64,000 nt of DNA, from contig BGZK01000281.1 in assembly GCA_005406025.1 (NCBI GenBank), forward strand, positions 186,001-250,000, given 5' to 3'. Positions 47,143 to 59,890 of the stretch are shown here, piece after piece (position 1 is the stretch's first letter; each line of letters opens with the position of its first letter). The stretch is from Eumeta japonica (taxonomy: Eukaryota; Arthropoda; Insecta; Lepidoptera; Psychidae). A program made the position numbers and the translations under genes. The notes under the pieces were generated by a model, which did not search any database, was not told where the DNA came from, and was given only the letters and a program-made list of their open reading frames with translations.

Positions 47143-50100
47143 CTGCAACCGATAATAAATTTCACTAGTAGGAGTGTCATCTATGGAATGCCACATGAAT
47201 GCTTACAAAATTATGATATTTAACAAAATTTATGAACGTCCATGGTTTCTCTATTTCTACGTAATCAGTTCGTAGCTCGAGACGAGTAATCCCATTTTAT
47301 GATAATCCGCTAATTGGTAATTAACTAAATAGGGTTTTATTAAATCACTATATGTAAATACGTGGACTTACATGTGTGTTCACTTTGATTTAACTGACAT
47401 TAGTCGGGGAACGTGTCATATGCAATAGATGTTATTCTCATAAAGCGCAATATATTTAAATAGATATTGAACTTTTTCGACAATTTCATTTGTATAACTG
47501 TCATTCAATAAGTTTTTATCATTAATAAGTCTAATTTTATAATTGTACGGTACCTATTTTAAAATTGCGCATTAAAAGAATTAACTGAACGTAAGCAAAA
47601 AACCTCAAAAAATATGAAAAAATAAATTCTTTTCGTGTAACCCGATTGGATAACGGCCATATTGCTGACAGAAATGTAGGCATTGACAATTTGTTTCTGC
47701 TTCTATTCACATAACAGGTCTCGGTGTGCTGTACCGTCTGCGATGTTGATGCAACACCTATGCAATATTCCGATGACAGCGCCATTTTATTACTCAACCG
47801 GTTATCCTGTGGTCGTACACATATCGTACACTTTCGTTCTGATAACTAATTTAAGTAGGCCATATTTTTATACGTGTGTCTAATGAAAGTGTGTTGTTCT
47901 ATAGTTTTATGTATTTATTATTATGAATGACAACTGACACAAAACTCACATTATTTGTTGTTCTCATCTATGTATATTTTTTTTTTATTTCTTAATGATG
48001 TGAGGGACACATTTTCACAATACAGAATGAGTTGTAAAATAATTCTTCTGACTTGTTTCCTTTCTGGATGCAGGTGAATAGTTATACAGAAAAGAGAAGA
48101 TAATCTATATGTGAAATAACAAATCGTTGAAGGAAAAAACTTTTCGTGATTGACTTCGCTCAATTAGCTGCAAATTTTTAAGAAATACGCATAAAACAAG
48201 AATAGAAGTTTGTACGTTTATTAGTGGCCATTCCTATCGTATGGGTAACTATAATTTAATACTAGTTTAAAAAAGGACTAGGTTTCGTGTAAATTTTCCT
48301 ACAATCCATGTACTGTGATGTGTTCAATCTAAATAAATCATCTTTAAACTGTAGATAGTCTCATTATTCAAAGAGATTTACGCTCGTGCTCAATTTGATT
48401 GTTTTGTTCTTTAGTTAAGTCCTCTGTGTAGTTAACATTCTTGTCGTATCAGATATAAGCTATTAAATCCTCAATCAAATAATTGATCCGCAATAAACTA
48501 GTGAAAGTAATTAAAGTGAAAGGTGGCCACGTAACCGGCCCATTAATGAATGAAACGTAAACTCGCTTATCGGAATCGACATTTCACATTTTTTTTTTAT
48601 GTCCACAGAATGATATCTTATCTGCTATGTACTTCGACCAGTTTTCATTTGCTACTCCGCTTGATATCGCTGGAAAATATCGAAAATTAAGCTAGAGCAC
48701 ATCGTCATGGTCTACAAATTAAGGAGTTGAGTGGATACACATGAAAGAGATTCTATTTTAACGGATACTTCAGATAAACGAAATTCCTTTGGTTTTTTTT
48801 TTCTATAATGCAAATGCGAATTCATTCAGCTCATTCGGCTTGCAAACTTTGCTGACAGAGGAAGTTGGTTTTTTTTTTGCTTAAAATTTTTGTGTAATTC
48901 ATAAACCAATGCGATTGCTAATTGAATGAATTGCTTTGCATCTTAAATTTATGATACGGTAAGACAAAAAATAACAAGTTCTAAAAGGTTTTCCTTCTAC
49001 TGTGAAATTGTTTCGCCCCTGACAGGTGCAGCTGAATAATTTCTTCAAGTATAATACATTGCAAGCGCCAACAATAGATTCTGTATAGATAGAGAAAAAA
49101 ATGTATGACATACAAAAGGACAGACAGACATTTAGTTCCCACAGTTCTCAAAATAATATTTTGATTTTCACCTTTTACGTACATAACCTGTGAACACTCC
49201 GAACAAGGGTCTAAATGTTTCGGGTTGAAGAAATATTTTCTTCATATTCGAATGGCCTACATCTTTGAAAATCATATCTATAACAATCACGGAAATATTT
49301 TTGTGTGTCCCAAAAATTGTCCTATTGTCTCTTTAGTGACTAGTTTTTTTTTTGTTTTTTATGCTTTTTAATAAAAATACCAACGTTAATTTATTTTAAT
49401 CCTAATCTGTAATGTTATTGATATTTAAAAAAAACTCATTTTTCTATTAACCGCCTATGTGTCTATGTACTCTTCTAAATTCTAAACCGTTATGGACAAT
49501 AAATTACCGAACGAAAAAAAAAACAATTGTCTCTATCGTTTTGACTAATAGATACTTGTAACAAATATATCATCACATATTAAAAATAATTTTCGTAATC
49601 CATAGACTGTAGAAGCTCACTCAGTAAACACATTTAATGTGTACGGGAGACGAATTGACTGGTATTATGTGATGTTCGCATTACTTTCTCTGATCTCACA
49701 AGATGTCGGTACGCGCTGGAAACAAACGCCGATAAACTACCTGGGACGCTTTCATGGGAAAAACAAACAAAGCTTTGTAGTCGAGAAAGTATGTGTACAG
49801 AGACGTTTATCAGCTTGCCACAGATGTATAAATAACAAAGTATATAGAAATATATAAATAAATGATGACATAAAAGTCATATATATTGCGGTATATACTT
49901 TTCAAGATCTTTCTTTTTATACGAAATTCGACACATATTTTTTTCGAGGTTGGAAAATGACAGATAAATTCGGCCATATTGGATTTAATAAGACGTTTTA
50001 TACCGTATGCCACGCAGTATCTTAGAAACTACGAGAGAACAAAAGAATATATCTAATACACACATACGTACATTGTTAAATTCCTAAGCCTTTGTAGTCG

Positions 50101-50934
50101 AGTAAAAATACTGAAAAACTGCATTACGACCGGGAAATGATACGACGTGAAACGTTGTAATTGAAAGAATTTTCAGTTAAAGAAAACTAATAAATTAATG
50201 ATACCCTAACTGATTTAAATTCTTTAACCCTTCAGACATAATTGTTGTGTTTCAACAACTCGGATTATTTAGTGGTACCACATTTTTTTTCGTTTTTCTC
50301 TATAACAAAGTATGTCATTCGATAAGTGTCCCATAATATTAAATTATAAATGTTTTGAGATGTCTTTAAGATATGAATTTATGTAAAGTTTAGAATTTAT
50401 AAAATTGATATAGGTAAATTTCGTTTTGTTTTTTTTTGTATGTTAATAATATTGAAATTTTTTTAATCTAAAATGATGTGTTATTTCGTAGAAAACTTGA
50501 AATTTAATATTATGAAAATAACTGATATTCAATACTTAATATTGGCCGGTAGGGGGTCAATCTTTCTATAGTTATTTAACGACGCATTTCGCATTTTGAG
50601 TAGAACCTGCCCGTACATAATATGGGACATTTAAAGAAACTTCTGCAGTTGGCAACCTTGTCGTCATGCCATTTTCCGTCACGGCATACGGAATCACTTT
50701 CAAGGCACACTAATAGATGTTTCACGTTAAAATCGCACCTTTAGTTAATACGCATAAGTCGATTTTTATCAGGTTTCAATTAGTGCTCATGAGGTAGACC
50801 CTTCATCAAACTGAGGGGCTTGGACCCTAAACGCCCCACGCTGGACCAGTACGATGACAACGTCCGAGACCGACTGCTTAATAGAGCCTCATCGGGACGC
50901 TGAGAGAGTTCTTCGAATCCGCTTGAACTAAAAA

Positions 50935-51045
50935 CTCGTTAGTTCATTCGCCTGTGATCAGGATCGAACCCGACACCTTCGGTTCAAGGGCAATGCTCTT
51001 AACCAATGATCCATCACCGCGTTCGCGCTGGCGCAGTCGTTAGTG
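50935..51045 (-). repeat. tRNA-derived SINE head
   Basis: The minus strand contains 'gtgatggatcattggttaag' (box A-like) and GTCGGGTTCGATCCTGATC (box B). Fragments of the same sequence recur degenerately at 42235-42265 ('attcgcctctgatcagg') and 53990-54030 ('gccaatgctcttagcc'), supporting an interspersed family rather than a functional tRNA gene. Confidence 0.5.
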
Positions 51046-51509
51046 TGCAACGCGTTTTTGAACTTCTTTACTGGTGATATTAAATTTCACTGAGCCAAAT
51101 TTTTCAACTACACAGACAAAGGTATAAATTGTATTATCGAGATGAATACAACGGTATTTTTAGAATACGCGTTGACTGTGAATGTATAGAGAAACTGATG
51201 TTTTAGATTCTTAAAGGATTTTTCGTAACATTTGGAAGGTTGACAGTGAAACCGATAAACTTAACGTTTAGCCTCTCTGTTAAAGTATCAACAGAAGTTC
51301 GTGTATGCATTTTGTGCAATTAGCGCACAATTAAGTTTACGGATTTCTAAGGGCATTCGTTAGGTCTTAAAAATGCATAGCGATATATTGTTGACGCCAT
51401 TGCGATTATTTGACGATTGCTAATTGCTACGAAATTGCGAGTGAAATGGGAAAAAAGGTGGACGTCGCAACGCCTTCGCGTCACGCCGTTCCGAGATGGT
51501 GTCCCGTCA

Positions 51510-51558
51510 CACCGCTGTCTTATAGTAGAATATGGTATTCTACTATAAGACAGCGGTG
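51510..51558. repeat. perfect 23-bp inverted repeat with 3-base loop
   Basis: CACCGCTGTCTTATAGTAG.. (51510-51532) is followed by TGG and then its exact reverse complement (51536-51558). On the inferred EML transcript this is about 95-145 bases into the first intron. No mismatch exists in the arms. Confidence 0.95.
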
Positions 51559-51653
51559 CGGTATGCTGATAGTAAGCTCACGTCAGCTTTTTCTTCGGTT
51601 CTCAATGCATAGTATTTTATATTTCGAAACATCCTCTTGCGCGTAGCACTCAC

Positions 51654-51960
51654 CGAACTAAAATGTCATTCACAAAGAAAACGAATATAAACACTATCAA
51701 TATACAAACTTCACTTCTGTCATGCGTCAGCGATCCGGCACGCGCACGCGCGTCATTTGTTACGTATCTCTCCACATCGACACGGTAAAGGACGAAACCA
51801 CGACCCCGAATCCCGAATCGCGATTCGGCGATAATTTGCGTATCGGTTTCGCGATGGCGCGCGCGCACGTGCAAGCCGACGACGCGCGCAGTCCGGTCCG
51901 GGGCCGGGCCAGCGCGCGATTAGATTAGCGGCGGGCGAAGGCCGACGTGCGGCATCGGTC
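51654..51960 (-). promoter_or_regulatory. CpG-rich promoter and 5' UTR exon, probably of EML
   Basis: 51720-51960 is the richest CpG segment of the window. Read on minus it leads into a T-rich segment ending ATTTTAGTTCG|gtgagtgc, a strong splice donor at 51654/51653. No long ATG-started frame continues to the donor, as expected of a 5' UTR exon. The next minus-strand acceptor with coding behind it is 47143. A divergent transcript towards 52 kb is possible but no exon was seen. Confidence 0.45.
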
Positions 51961-54129
51961 GGTTCCGTTTGGACGATTCCGTGATAGATCACTCGCCCAT
52001 CTCATTATCTGGACCCGTATTAATACGCGAAACGATGGTTGTGCCGATACCGCGGCGTATTGTAGTCTCGTGGTATGTGTGTCGTCCTCGTTGTACGATA
52101 AATCCGAACGATAGATTAAATGATCGATTAAGGATTTCCGATTGAAAGCACGTTGTGTGAGGTCAAATTTTTGAGCACAAATATCGATTTAACGGGAAAG
52201 GCACGTTACAGTGATTTAGTCATCTGGAAAGGATGTGTAGAAATGGAATAGCAAAATAACGCTATAAAGCGAATCTGTGCGATGGAAAAGGGTCATGGTG
52301 GTAAGGGTCAGCCTAGAGAACTTTATGCATACCGAGTTGGTGAGTTATTAAAGAAGGGCCAAACAAAAAAAAGCACCCGAAACAGGTGAGCTTCCTTGAA
52401 ACTATTGATGGATGTCAGCTAAACAAATCTGTGCAAAAATCGTACTGGGTGGAAATTTGTAGTCTCTGCCTACTCTTCTGGAAAGTAAGCGTGAGTTTGT
52501 AACATTAATATGAAAGCGAATAAAGAATAACAGTCCGTATTCATTTTTGGTCATGAGTATGTGCAAAATTATCGAATACGTCACGGCAATAAATGTCTTT
52601 AAATTATTATCGGAGTACGTAATTGTTTGTGGATATACTTTACTGATTTACATAATAGATAAAAGAGAGCCTGATAAGATTTCTTTATCTAATATTTTAA
52701 AATTTTCTTTTGTTCAAATATTTCGCAATTTCCATTGACCGTAAAACACGAATTCTTTATATTTACAAGAAGCGAATGTTGGGAATAAATATACAAGCAC
52801 ATCACGGAACTTTTTACAGCCAATTATTAGCAAGAATTTTCGAGAAGAGAATAAAATAAATCTTACAAGGTGGAACAATTGAAAAAAAAGAGCATTGACG
52901 AAAAGTTAAATAAAAATTGATATATTTTATTTGAAGTTATGGATCAAACAGATGACATTCCGATATCTGAACGAGGTCAAAAATTTACAAACAACAGTTA
53001 ATGGCTTTAATTTGCAAATACCAGAAAACGATTTCTGCATCTACACAAATCGTGTTTGGTAAAATGCATAATATTTTTTTTTGTATGTTCAAAGAAAGTG
53101 AAATCTAGACAAAGATGTCGTTCACCCCGTCAAGTCGAACATTAACATTCAACTTGTGCTCGTTTTGGCAGCAAAAAATGTTCTATTCACTAACAACGAA
53201 ACACTAGGAGGCTGTATCCATTTCATACCGCTGTACCCGTTATATATTGTGTATGTGTATATATACATATATATATCTGTGTATGTGTGTGATGTATCAG
53301 TGCGTGTGGGTGTGTGTGTGTGTGTTGTGGGGCGGTGAATGGCCGAAAATGTTAACATTCTCCGGTAAGACGAGCGATGAGGTTGGCTGCCGTTTCGCTA
53401 TCTCTTTCTGGGCTCTTAATTAATATGCCGCATTAGGGGGGCCATTTTTTCCCCGAAAATGTCAACTTGCTTTTCATTTAGGCGTACGTCTCAGTTTTTC
53501 CCATATCCGTGAGCATATCGAGTAATAACACAATGTTCACCTATCTGATGAGACAATCTGTGAATCACTGCAGTTTCACACCTCTTTCAGATCTAATTAA
53601 TACATCACTATAGTCGCAATGAATCCAGGAACGGTAATTACTATACTGGTTTTTACTATACTTAGTCACTATGTATCCAGGAAAGGAAAAAACTATGTCT
53701 TGATTTTTTTTTGCGCTTTTATATCCAAGTAAGTTGAGCGGCTATTAACTAATATACTAAGTTAACATTCTGCACGGATGCGTTTAGTAACACTCTTTGG
53801 AGCTACACTGACGTTTTCGTGAAATAATTCTGCATTTAATCAGTAGGTGAAATTAGAAAGTAACTTTTGTAAGTAACCTACTATTTATGATTGAAATTTT
53901 TAAACGTTTATCGAAATAGTAATTCTGATTTTAATTCGAATAAATTAATAAACATTCGGATTTCATAGAAATGTGGTTTGACGACTCTCCTTTATGACGA
54001 AGCCAATGCTCTTAGCCCGAGATCTATCAAATCGTAGATACTTTTACGATTTCTAGGTTCATTTGTAAATACTAGAGAAGGTCAGTTGTAAGAAAAAAAG
54101 TTTCGAACAGAACTCCGTATTATGTAACA
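51961..54129. other. intergenic stretch with GT/TA microsatellites
   Basis: No gene is supported. 53243-53332 is a compound (GT)n/(TA)n tract whose frames on both strands are artefacts. A degenerate SINE scrap lies at 53985-54035. Confidence 0.4.
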
Positions 54130-54800
54130 CAATATTAACATTAATAACGATATTAACACAATTTTCATGCTGCAGAAGCGAGCTATTCGTGCTGTTTATG
54201 ATCTGAGACCAGTGACATCTCTCAAAGAAAAATTTAAGGAAATTAATATCCTAACCTTAGCATCACAATATATATACGAAAACCTGGTATATGTCAAGAG
54301 AAATATAAAATCGTTCCATAAAAGGAGCGACATCCATAACATTAATACTAGACATAAGAATGATCTTGCTGCTCATAAGACTCGTCTAAGTAAAGTTAAT
54401 AAATCAATTAAGGGGATGTGTGTGCGTTTTTATAATAAGATCCCAACTGAAATTCAAAATTTACCATTTACTGAGTTTAAACGTTTCGTTAAAAGAAAAT
54501 TATATGGCAAGGGCTATTATACCGTATTGGAATATCTTAATGAAAAAAGCCCCTGGGATTGAGCTACTCGCCTATCAGGTCATTTCATATTATTTTTAAA
54601 TGTCAACTAAATTATAAATGACTAAATCTTTTGTATTGATGAGTAAAAAGAGCAAGCCTTGAGTTTCTTGCCCATTCTTCTTTTGGTGAATCAGCATTTG
54701 GAATAGGCGGTAATGTCGAAATAAATGTATTAATGACGTATTTCAAGTGTAATTTCATTACCTACGAAATAAAGATATTTTTGATTTGATTTGATTTGTA
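54130..54800 (+). mobile_element. 3' end of a LINE retrotransposon (Jockey/CR1-like)
   Basis: A 131-codon open stretch (54167-54562) encodes the C-terminal region downstream of reverse transcriptase: LQKRAIRAVYDLRPVTSLKE, KEINILTLASQYIYENLVYV and GMCVRFYNKIPTEIQ, ending KSPWD. A 3' UTR of about 240 bp follows and ends in tandem 'tttgatttgatttgatttg', the usual 3' tail of these insect LINEs. It is 5'-truncated (no reverse transcriptase domain), so immobile, but the retained frame is intact, suggesting recent insertion. Confidence 0.85.
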
Positions 54801-56929
54801 AGAGTTACAAAAGCACCCTGGGGAGTAATATACATTTTAAAGCCATTTTAATAATTATTTCTGAGTTCATTTCTTTGATTGAGTAAGGCTTGTTATTAAC
54901 ATGATATAATAAAAAAAATAGATGTTTTTTATTTACCAATCTTCTAGCAACCCACGTATAACAACTTTCACTTTAAATTTATTTAAATAGTTGCTGAGTA
55001 ATTAAATTTATTGCTAACGTTGTCCGCAAACACACTTCCTTATCTGTATTTTAAGACTCGTTCCGCTTTGGGCTATAATTTAAAATAAATCTACCAATCA
55101 AAATGATATATTGTCTTTTAATAGATTATTTTCATTAAACTCTATTCTGCTACAACTAAAAAAAAAAGGTAGCAAAAATATATGTTTCCCATGCGAACAA
55201 AATATTCGAGCGACCTTTTTTAATTAATTTTCAAGAAGGACCATCTAAGTAAAAAGTAAGAGACAGTGTTCCATTTCGCTAACCTGAAGTAATAGAATTT
55301 TTCAATGGAAAATATTTAAGAATATTTACATAAAATGTATTTTATGACATCCAACAACCCCATAGTATAGGAGTACCGGGTACACGGAATATAATGAGTG
55401 ATGACGTCGAATGCGGTCAAAAATAATACCAATTTATGACATCACGAATGCTGATTTTGATATTAAATTTCGTCATTCCTTACAAGACATTTTGAAATTG
55501 TTTCGCTCTATCAACTTCTGCACCGTTAATGATAAAGTTCGCGAAGGTGTGTTAAAACGACCACCCGATTTGTTTATGTTCAAAATGACACGCATGTATA
55601 TCAACTTTGTAAACGTATCAATGATAAGTTTGTTTAGAATTTTCGTGCTACACGAGCGGGCCACTGAAACAATTTTCAAGCTGGAACCTCTAAGGAGTAA
55701 ATTTGAAGTCAATGGGATTTTAACTTCGCAATCTCAGTTATACATGAAAATTTAATATATGCATAAAGTAATATGGAAATCTTTGAGAGAAATAGTGATT
55801 GACCTAAATACAATACGAGAAATAAAAATAAACTGTGTTTATATGTCAGCGATTACATAAAATCACAAACTCATTTGTGGGGCTCTTTGTATGCTTTTTC
55901 TTCAATAAGGTCTCTGTGAATATTCTAAACTTATCCTTGAATAAATTTAAGATCATTATTAAACAACTAAAGGGCAAGGGAGGGTATTAGAAATTTTCGA
56001 TTATTTTGAGGACAAAAAAGTTCATGAATATTGAATTCTTATCGGATCCCTTTCTGTAATATTTTTGTCTTTAATTCTTATTGTAAACCATTGAATTTGA
56101 AAAGAGCTAAGGTACTCTCAAGATACTCGCTAGTTCTCTTGAACGAAAATTGCCTTCCTAAAGAGTGGTAAGTTCATATTATAATAGCAAATTTATATAA
56201 AATGACGTATTTCAAGACTCATGTATCGATAACTTAGGAAATAAAGAGGCTTGAGTTTGCATTTACAAAATTTGACATTTAAACTGTCCGCGACTAAAAC
56301 TGATTATAATTTTTCTATCGAAATGGTGTAAATGTTTTGAATACGGCAACAAAATGGATCGCTGCTTTGCGTCTATTCACTTATATAGTGTAAGATTACG
56401 CATAATCTTAATACAATACTAATCTAATCTGCGATAATATTACTAATTGTTTCGTATGCAAGCGTGTAAAAATACGGCAAAACTTAAAGAATATGTTTTC
56501 CGACAATAAAACTTACGACGATACGATTGATTGGTACCGAACGATATCGTGTGCTGAAAAGATAAATGTACATACCCTGATCGTGGCGCGAACCTAATGG
56601 TTACTAACCTGCTCTAAGAAATTTATTAAAAAACTTTATGAACAATATTTTGGTATCAATATAAAAGAATGGGGATAAATTTTATACCAAGATATATATT
56701 TTGGATATTTATGTAAATAAAGATAATTTGTACGAATCTAAGAAATGATTTCAATAAGAGGTGGGTAATACTGAAAATTTCTGGATATCCATTAATACGA
56801 CCGCGTATTGTGATTATGGCGTATTTATTATTTTTTTTTCCCAATACTTATATACTTTTTATATATCACATTATTTATACACTTTTGCATTCTTCAGAGA
56901 CATTAGAAAACCAGTTAGTCCAATGTTCC
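54801..56929. other. AT-rich stretch with one unassigned frame
   Basis: A 114-codon frame at 55411-55755 (+) starts MRSKIIPIYDITNADFDIKF and contains VREGVLKRPPDLFMFKMTRM. It has an ATG and no known motif, and could be chance or a decayed element. Nothing else is supported. Confidence 0.3.
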
Positions 56930-57480
56930 TTGGATACGCCTTCATATGCCTCTTCGAACGTATCCACCGCCGGTTAGGAGTTTGTAAGTCATAAATCTTT
57001 AAGCTTATCTTTAATTTTCGGAAATTGAAAACGACAAGGTGCAAGGTCCGGACTGTGTAGCTGATGCGTCATTACTTCTACATTTGAGGCTTTCAAAAAC
57101 TCGTTCGTCATCACAGGAATGTGTGGACGCGTTGTTGTGGTGAAGGATGACTTTGCCGCGAGAACGATTTTGCGAACTTTTTCAAACACTGGGCGAGCAT
57201 GTACTCACGTATCATTTTGAACTTTGAACTTACTGCCCTTTGGTTTTCGAGCGATACTGTAATGTCCCGATTTGCCGAAAAAAGAGGCAACCATATTTTT
57301 ACTAATGCTTCAACTTTGTTTCAAACTTTTACCGGCAAATCTTCCAATGGAAAAACCCATTATGACATTGCCTTTTTCTTTCAGGTTCAGAGCAGTACAC
57401 CCAGCTCTCGTCACCTGTGACCGTTATATACAGCCAATGATTGCTCTCCGTTTTATATTTTTTTATCACTTTACGATATT
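56930..57480 (-). mobile_element. mariner relic, fourth lineage
   Basis: On minus, TGDESWVY (near 57425; catalytic DES block) is followed by broken frames with KYGCLFF (family MVACFF) and then NEFLKASNVEVMTH and SPDLAPCRFQFPKIKDKL (57189-56989). In this subfamily the last block is SPDLAPCDF, so the third catalytic Asp has become Arg. Frameshifted and truncated. Confidence 0.7.
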
Positions 57481-58700
57481 ATTCTGATTAAGCGCTAAAT
57501 CGTGTGTTATTCGTCTAGTGCAGAGATTTCCAATCTAACATACCTATTAATTTATATACATTCTTTTTTGCACTTGAATCATACTAATACTTGATACAGT
57601 ACGTATTGTTTAAAAGTAAATTTTCTATCAGTTTGAATTAGTATTTGTATCAGTATTAGTTTCTGCAACTCCAGTCGCCGTTCGATATTCATGCAAATCG
57701 TCAAAGAGGTGATCACGTCCACATCTCACTTTACTAAATCAGGAACATCTACGAGACCACCTACGAGATGGAGCTTCATCACCAAATGCCAATTGAAGTC
57801 TCTGATAAGTATTCTATTGTGTGGGGTGTTAATTCGCGGAAATATATAATTAGACGCTCGCCTGTAACATGTGTTAATATGCAGAATATGACCTACTGCT
57901 GACCCTCGAATCTGCCCCTCCACTATGAATCTCTGTCCAACGAATTGGATATTGATTCGAGAGGGTTAACAGATATCGAATACCTAAGCAAGTGTTCATA
58001 GTTTATCTATCTTAGTCCGCTAAATAGCAATAATGTTATTTTTACGTACGTTTCATGTCATATCTGCACATAATTAGGAAAATGCAGACAGTCACATACA
58101 CTAGGGCGTTAGAAGTGTTAAAACCATCAATAAATGTGCCCCCAACCACCTCATGGAATGTACATTCATACAATGTCTCTGGTAAGATGATTGTTGACTT
58201 AAGCCACAGCATAAATCGTAAAAAAAAAAATGGCATCAATGTCCTCTCGACTTAAATTCATTGTAATGCCAACATAAGCTTTCCAAAACGATGTCACAAT
58301 AAAAAAACAAACGACAATCCATACAAAGTAAAACGTAACCTACGACCAATGAGTTCCATTAAAAAAAATCGTAATTGTTTTTTTAATATCCTTAGTTAAT
58401 AGGCCAGCTCAAGAAATTATAAGTATAATCCCTGTACAACGCGTGTTTGATATTTCAAAACATTGTGCGCTCCACTCATTTACTCTGCCTTCGTAGAAAT
58501 TGATTTTGGGTTAAATTTTTCAAATTGTCAATTAAAATAATAAAGGTTATATAATCGAGAATTTAGGTTTATAACATCATATAAGCCTTAATACTTACGC
58601 CATAGACACATAACTATATATTTAGTTCTGTAGTGTTTTTTACCTATTTAAATTAATATTTTAAATGTTTAAAAATTAGAAATGGAGATTTCTAAAATTA
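57481..58700. other. gene-free stretch
   Basis: Minus frames at 57726-57923 and 58042-58239 are open but unrecognised. No RNA gene or element ends were found. Confidence 0.35.
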
Positions 58701-59890
58701 TTAGGTCTGGGAAAAAGTATTTTGTACTTCGTAAGTAAAAGTGGCAGTAAGATCTCTTTGGTTGCGCTGTTTGTATCTGGCTAGTTTTGATCCCATTCAA
58801 TTGTAAAAAAAGAAAAATAAAAAGAAAAACAGGTATTCCGCCATTTTACTATTGTTTTTCTATTCACAAAAATGAGTGACTGTAACGTGGAAATTTGTAA
58901 AAATATAGCACAAAACTGGTTCAAACGTTTTTAGTTCGGTAATTTTGATGTCAAAAATGAACCTCGCTCAGGTCCACCTGTTAGGGAAAAAGTTGATGCC
59001 ATTTTGGAAAAAGTAAAGCAAGATCGGTATATTAGTTCTTATGACATAGCTAAAGACCTGGGGATTGCCCACAAAACAATTTTAATCCATTTGAAAAAAG
59101 CTGGATATACAAGAAAGCTCGACACTTGGGTCTAGCACGAGTTCGCTGAATGAAATCTAATGAATCGTGTACCTACTCATTTGCGATTCTCAATTCAAAC
59201 GTAATTAAAGTGAACCGTTTTTGAAAAGATTGATCACTGGTGATGAAAAATGGATTAACTACGACAAAAACGTGCGAAAAAGATCATGGTCAAAAGGCAA
59301 GTAAGCTCCACCCAAACCCAGATTGACTGGCAAAAGTTGATGTTATGTTTATGGTGGGATTGGAAGGGCATTCTTTATGAGCTTTTACCGCCAAGCAAAA
59401 CCATCAATTCGGATCTTTACTTCCAACAGCTGTTGAGACTTAAGCAAGAAGTAGAGAAAGCGTTCTTTCTCTACTTCTGTACAATCCGGAATTGATTTAC
59501 AGAAAGGGTGTTGTTCATCACCATAATAACGTCAGACCACACACATCTTTCTCCACTAAGCAAATATTGAGATAGTTTGGTTGGAAAATGTTAATGCATC
59601 CACAATATGGTCCTGTACCCTCAGATCTTTACCTGTTTTGGTCTTTTCAGAATACTTTGAATAGTGTTAGGTTAACATCAAGAGTGGATTGTCAAAATTA
59701 CTTGTCGCAGTTTTTTGATCAGAAGTCCCAAATTTTCCACGGCAATGGGATTGTCACTACGTACAAAATGGCAACAAGTTGTGGAATAAAATGACATATC
59801 ATGTATTATGATTAAATGTAAATAAAATATGATCAAAAAATCATCTTGAATTTGTATATAAAATGTAAAAAACTTTTTTCCCCGCCCTAA
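58701..59890 (+). mobile_element. mariner element with both ends, 1190 bp, broken transposase
   Basis: The left end TTAGGTCTGGGAAAAAGT and inverted right end ACTTTTTTCCCCGCCCTAA are flanked by TA (58699-58700, 59891-59892), as required for mariner. Between them, shifted frames give NFDVKNEPRSG, REKVDAILEKVKQDRYISS, AHKTILIHLKKAGY, FEKIDHWQ-equivalent TGDEKWI near 59237, and MLCLWWDWKGILYELLPPSK (59338-59397). These are followed by HHNNVRPHT (family HHDNARPHT, Asp lost). The 1190-bp length is close to full, but an early stop in the helix-turn-helix region and several frameshifts inactivate it. It is the best preserved relative of the 10598-11629 copy. Confidence 0.85.

Larger units (their letters stand above)
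47143..51653 (-). other. inferred EML 5' intron
   Basis: Mostly AT-rich, with no convincing exon. It holds a tRNA-like SINE (50935-51045) and a perfect hairpin (51510-51558). The frames at 47537-47797, 48899-49184 and 49639-49857 have no recognised motifs. Assignment as intron depends on the 51654 donor and 47143 acceptor being used together. Confidence 0.4.

Noticed and set aside
47019..47180. Alternative reading of the GC-rich exon as HRRSRDGAGRGGAGHGG.. from an upstream frame.
   Set aside because: That frame does not match the phase required by the 40931 exon and runs to a stop just past the donor, whereas the ATG 47070 frame joins exactly and has an upstream in-frame stop.
50935..51045. 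Functional tRNA gene.
   Set aside because: The same sequence recurs in degenerate form elsewhere in the window and the cloverleaf is incomplete.
53149..53358. Opposed 60-69 codon frames with Thr/His or Tyr/Val repeats.
   Set aside because: They are translations of the (GT)n/(TA)n microsatellite.
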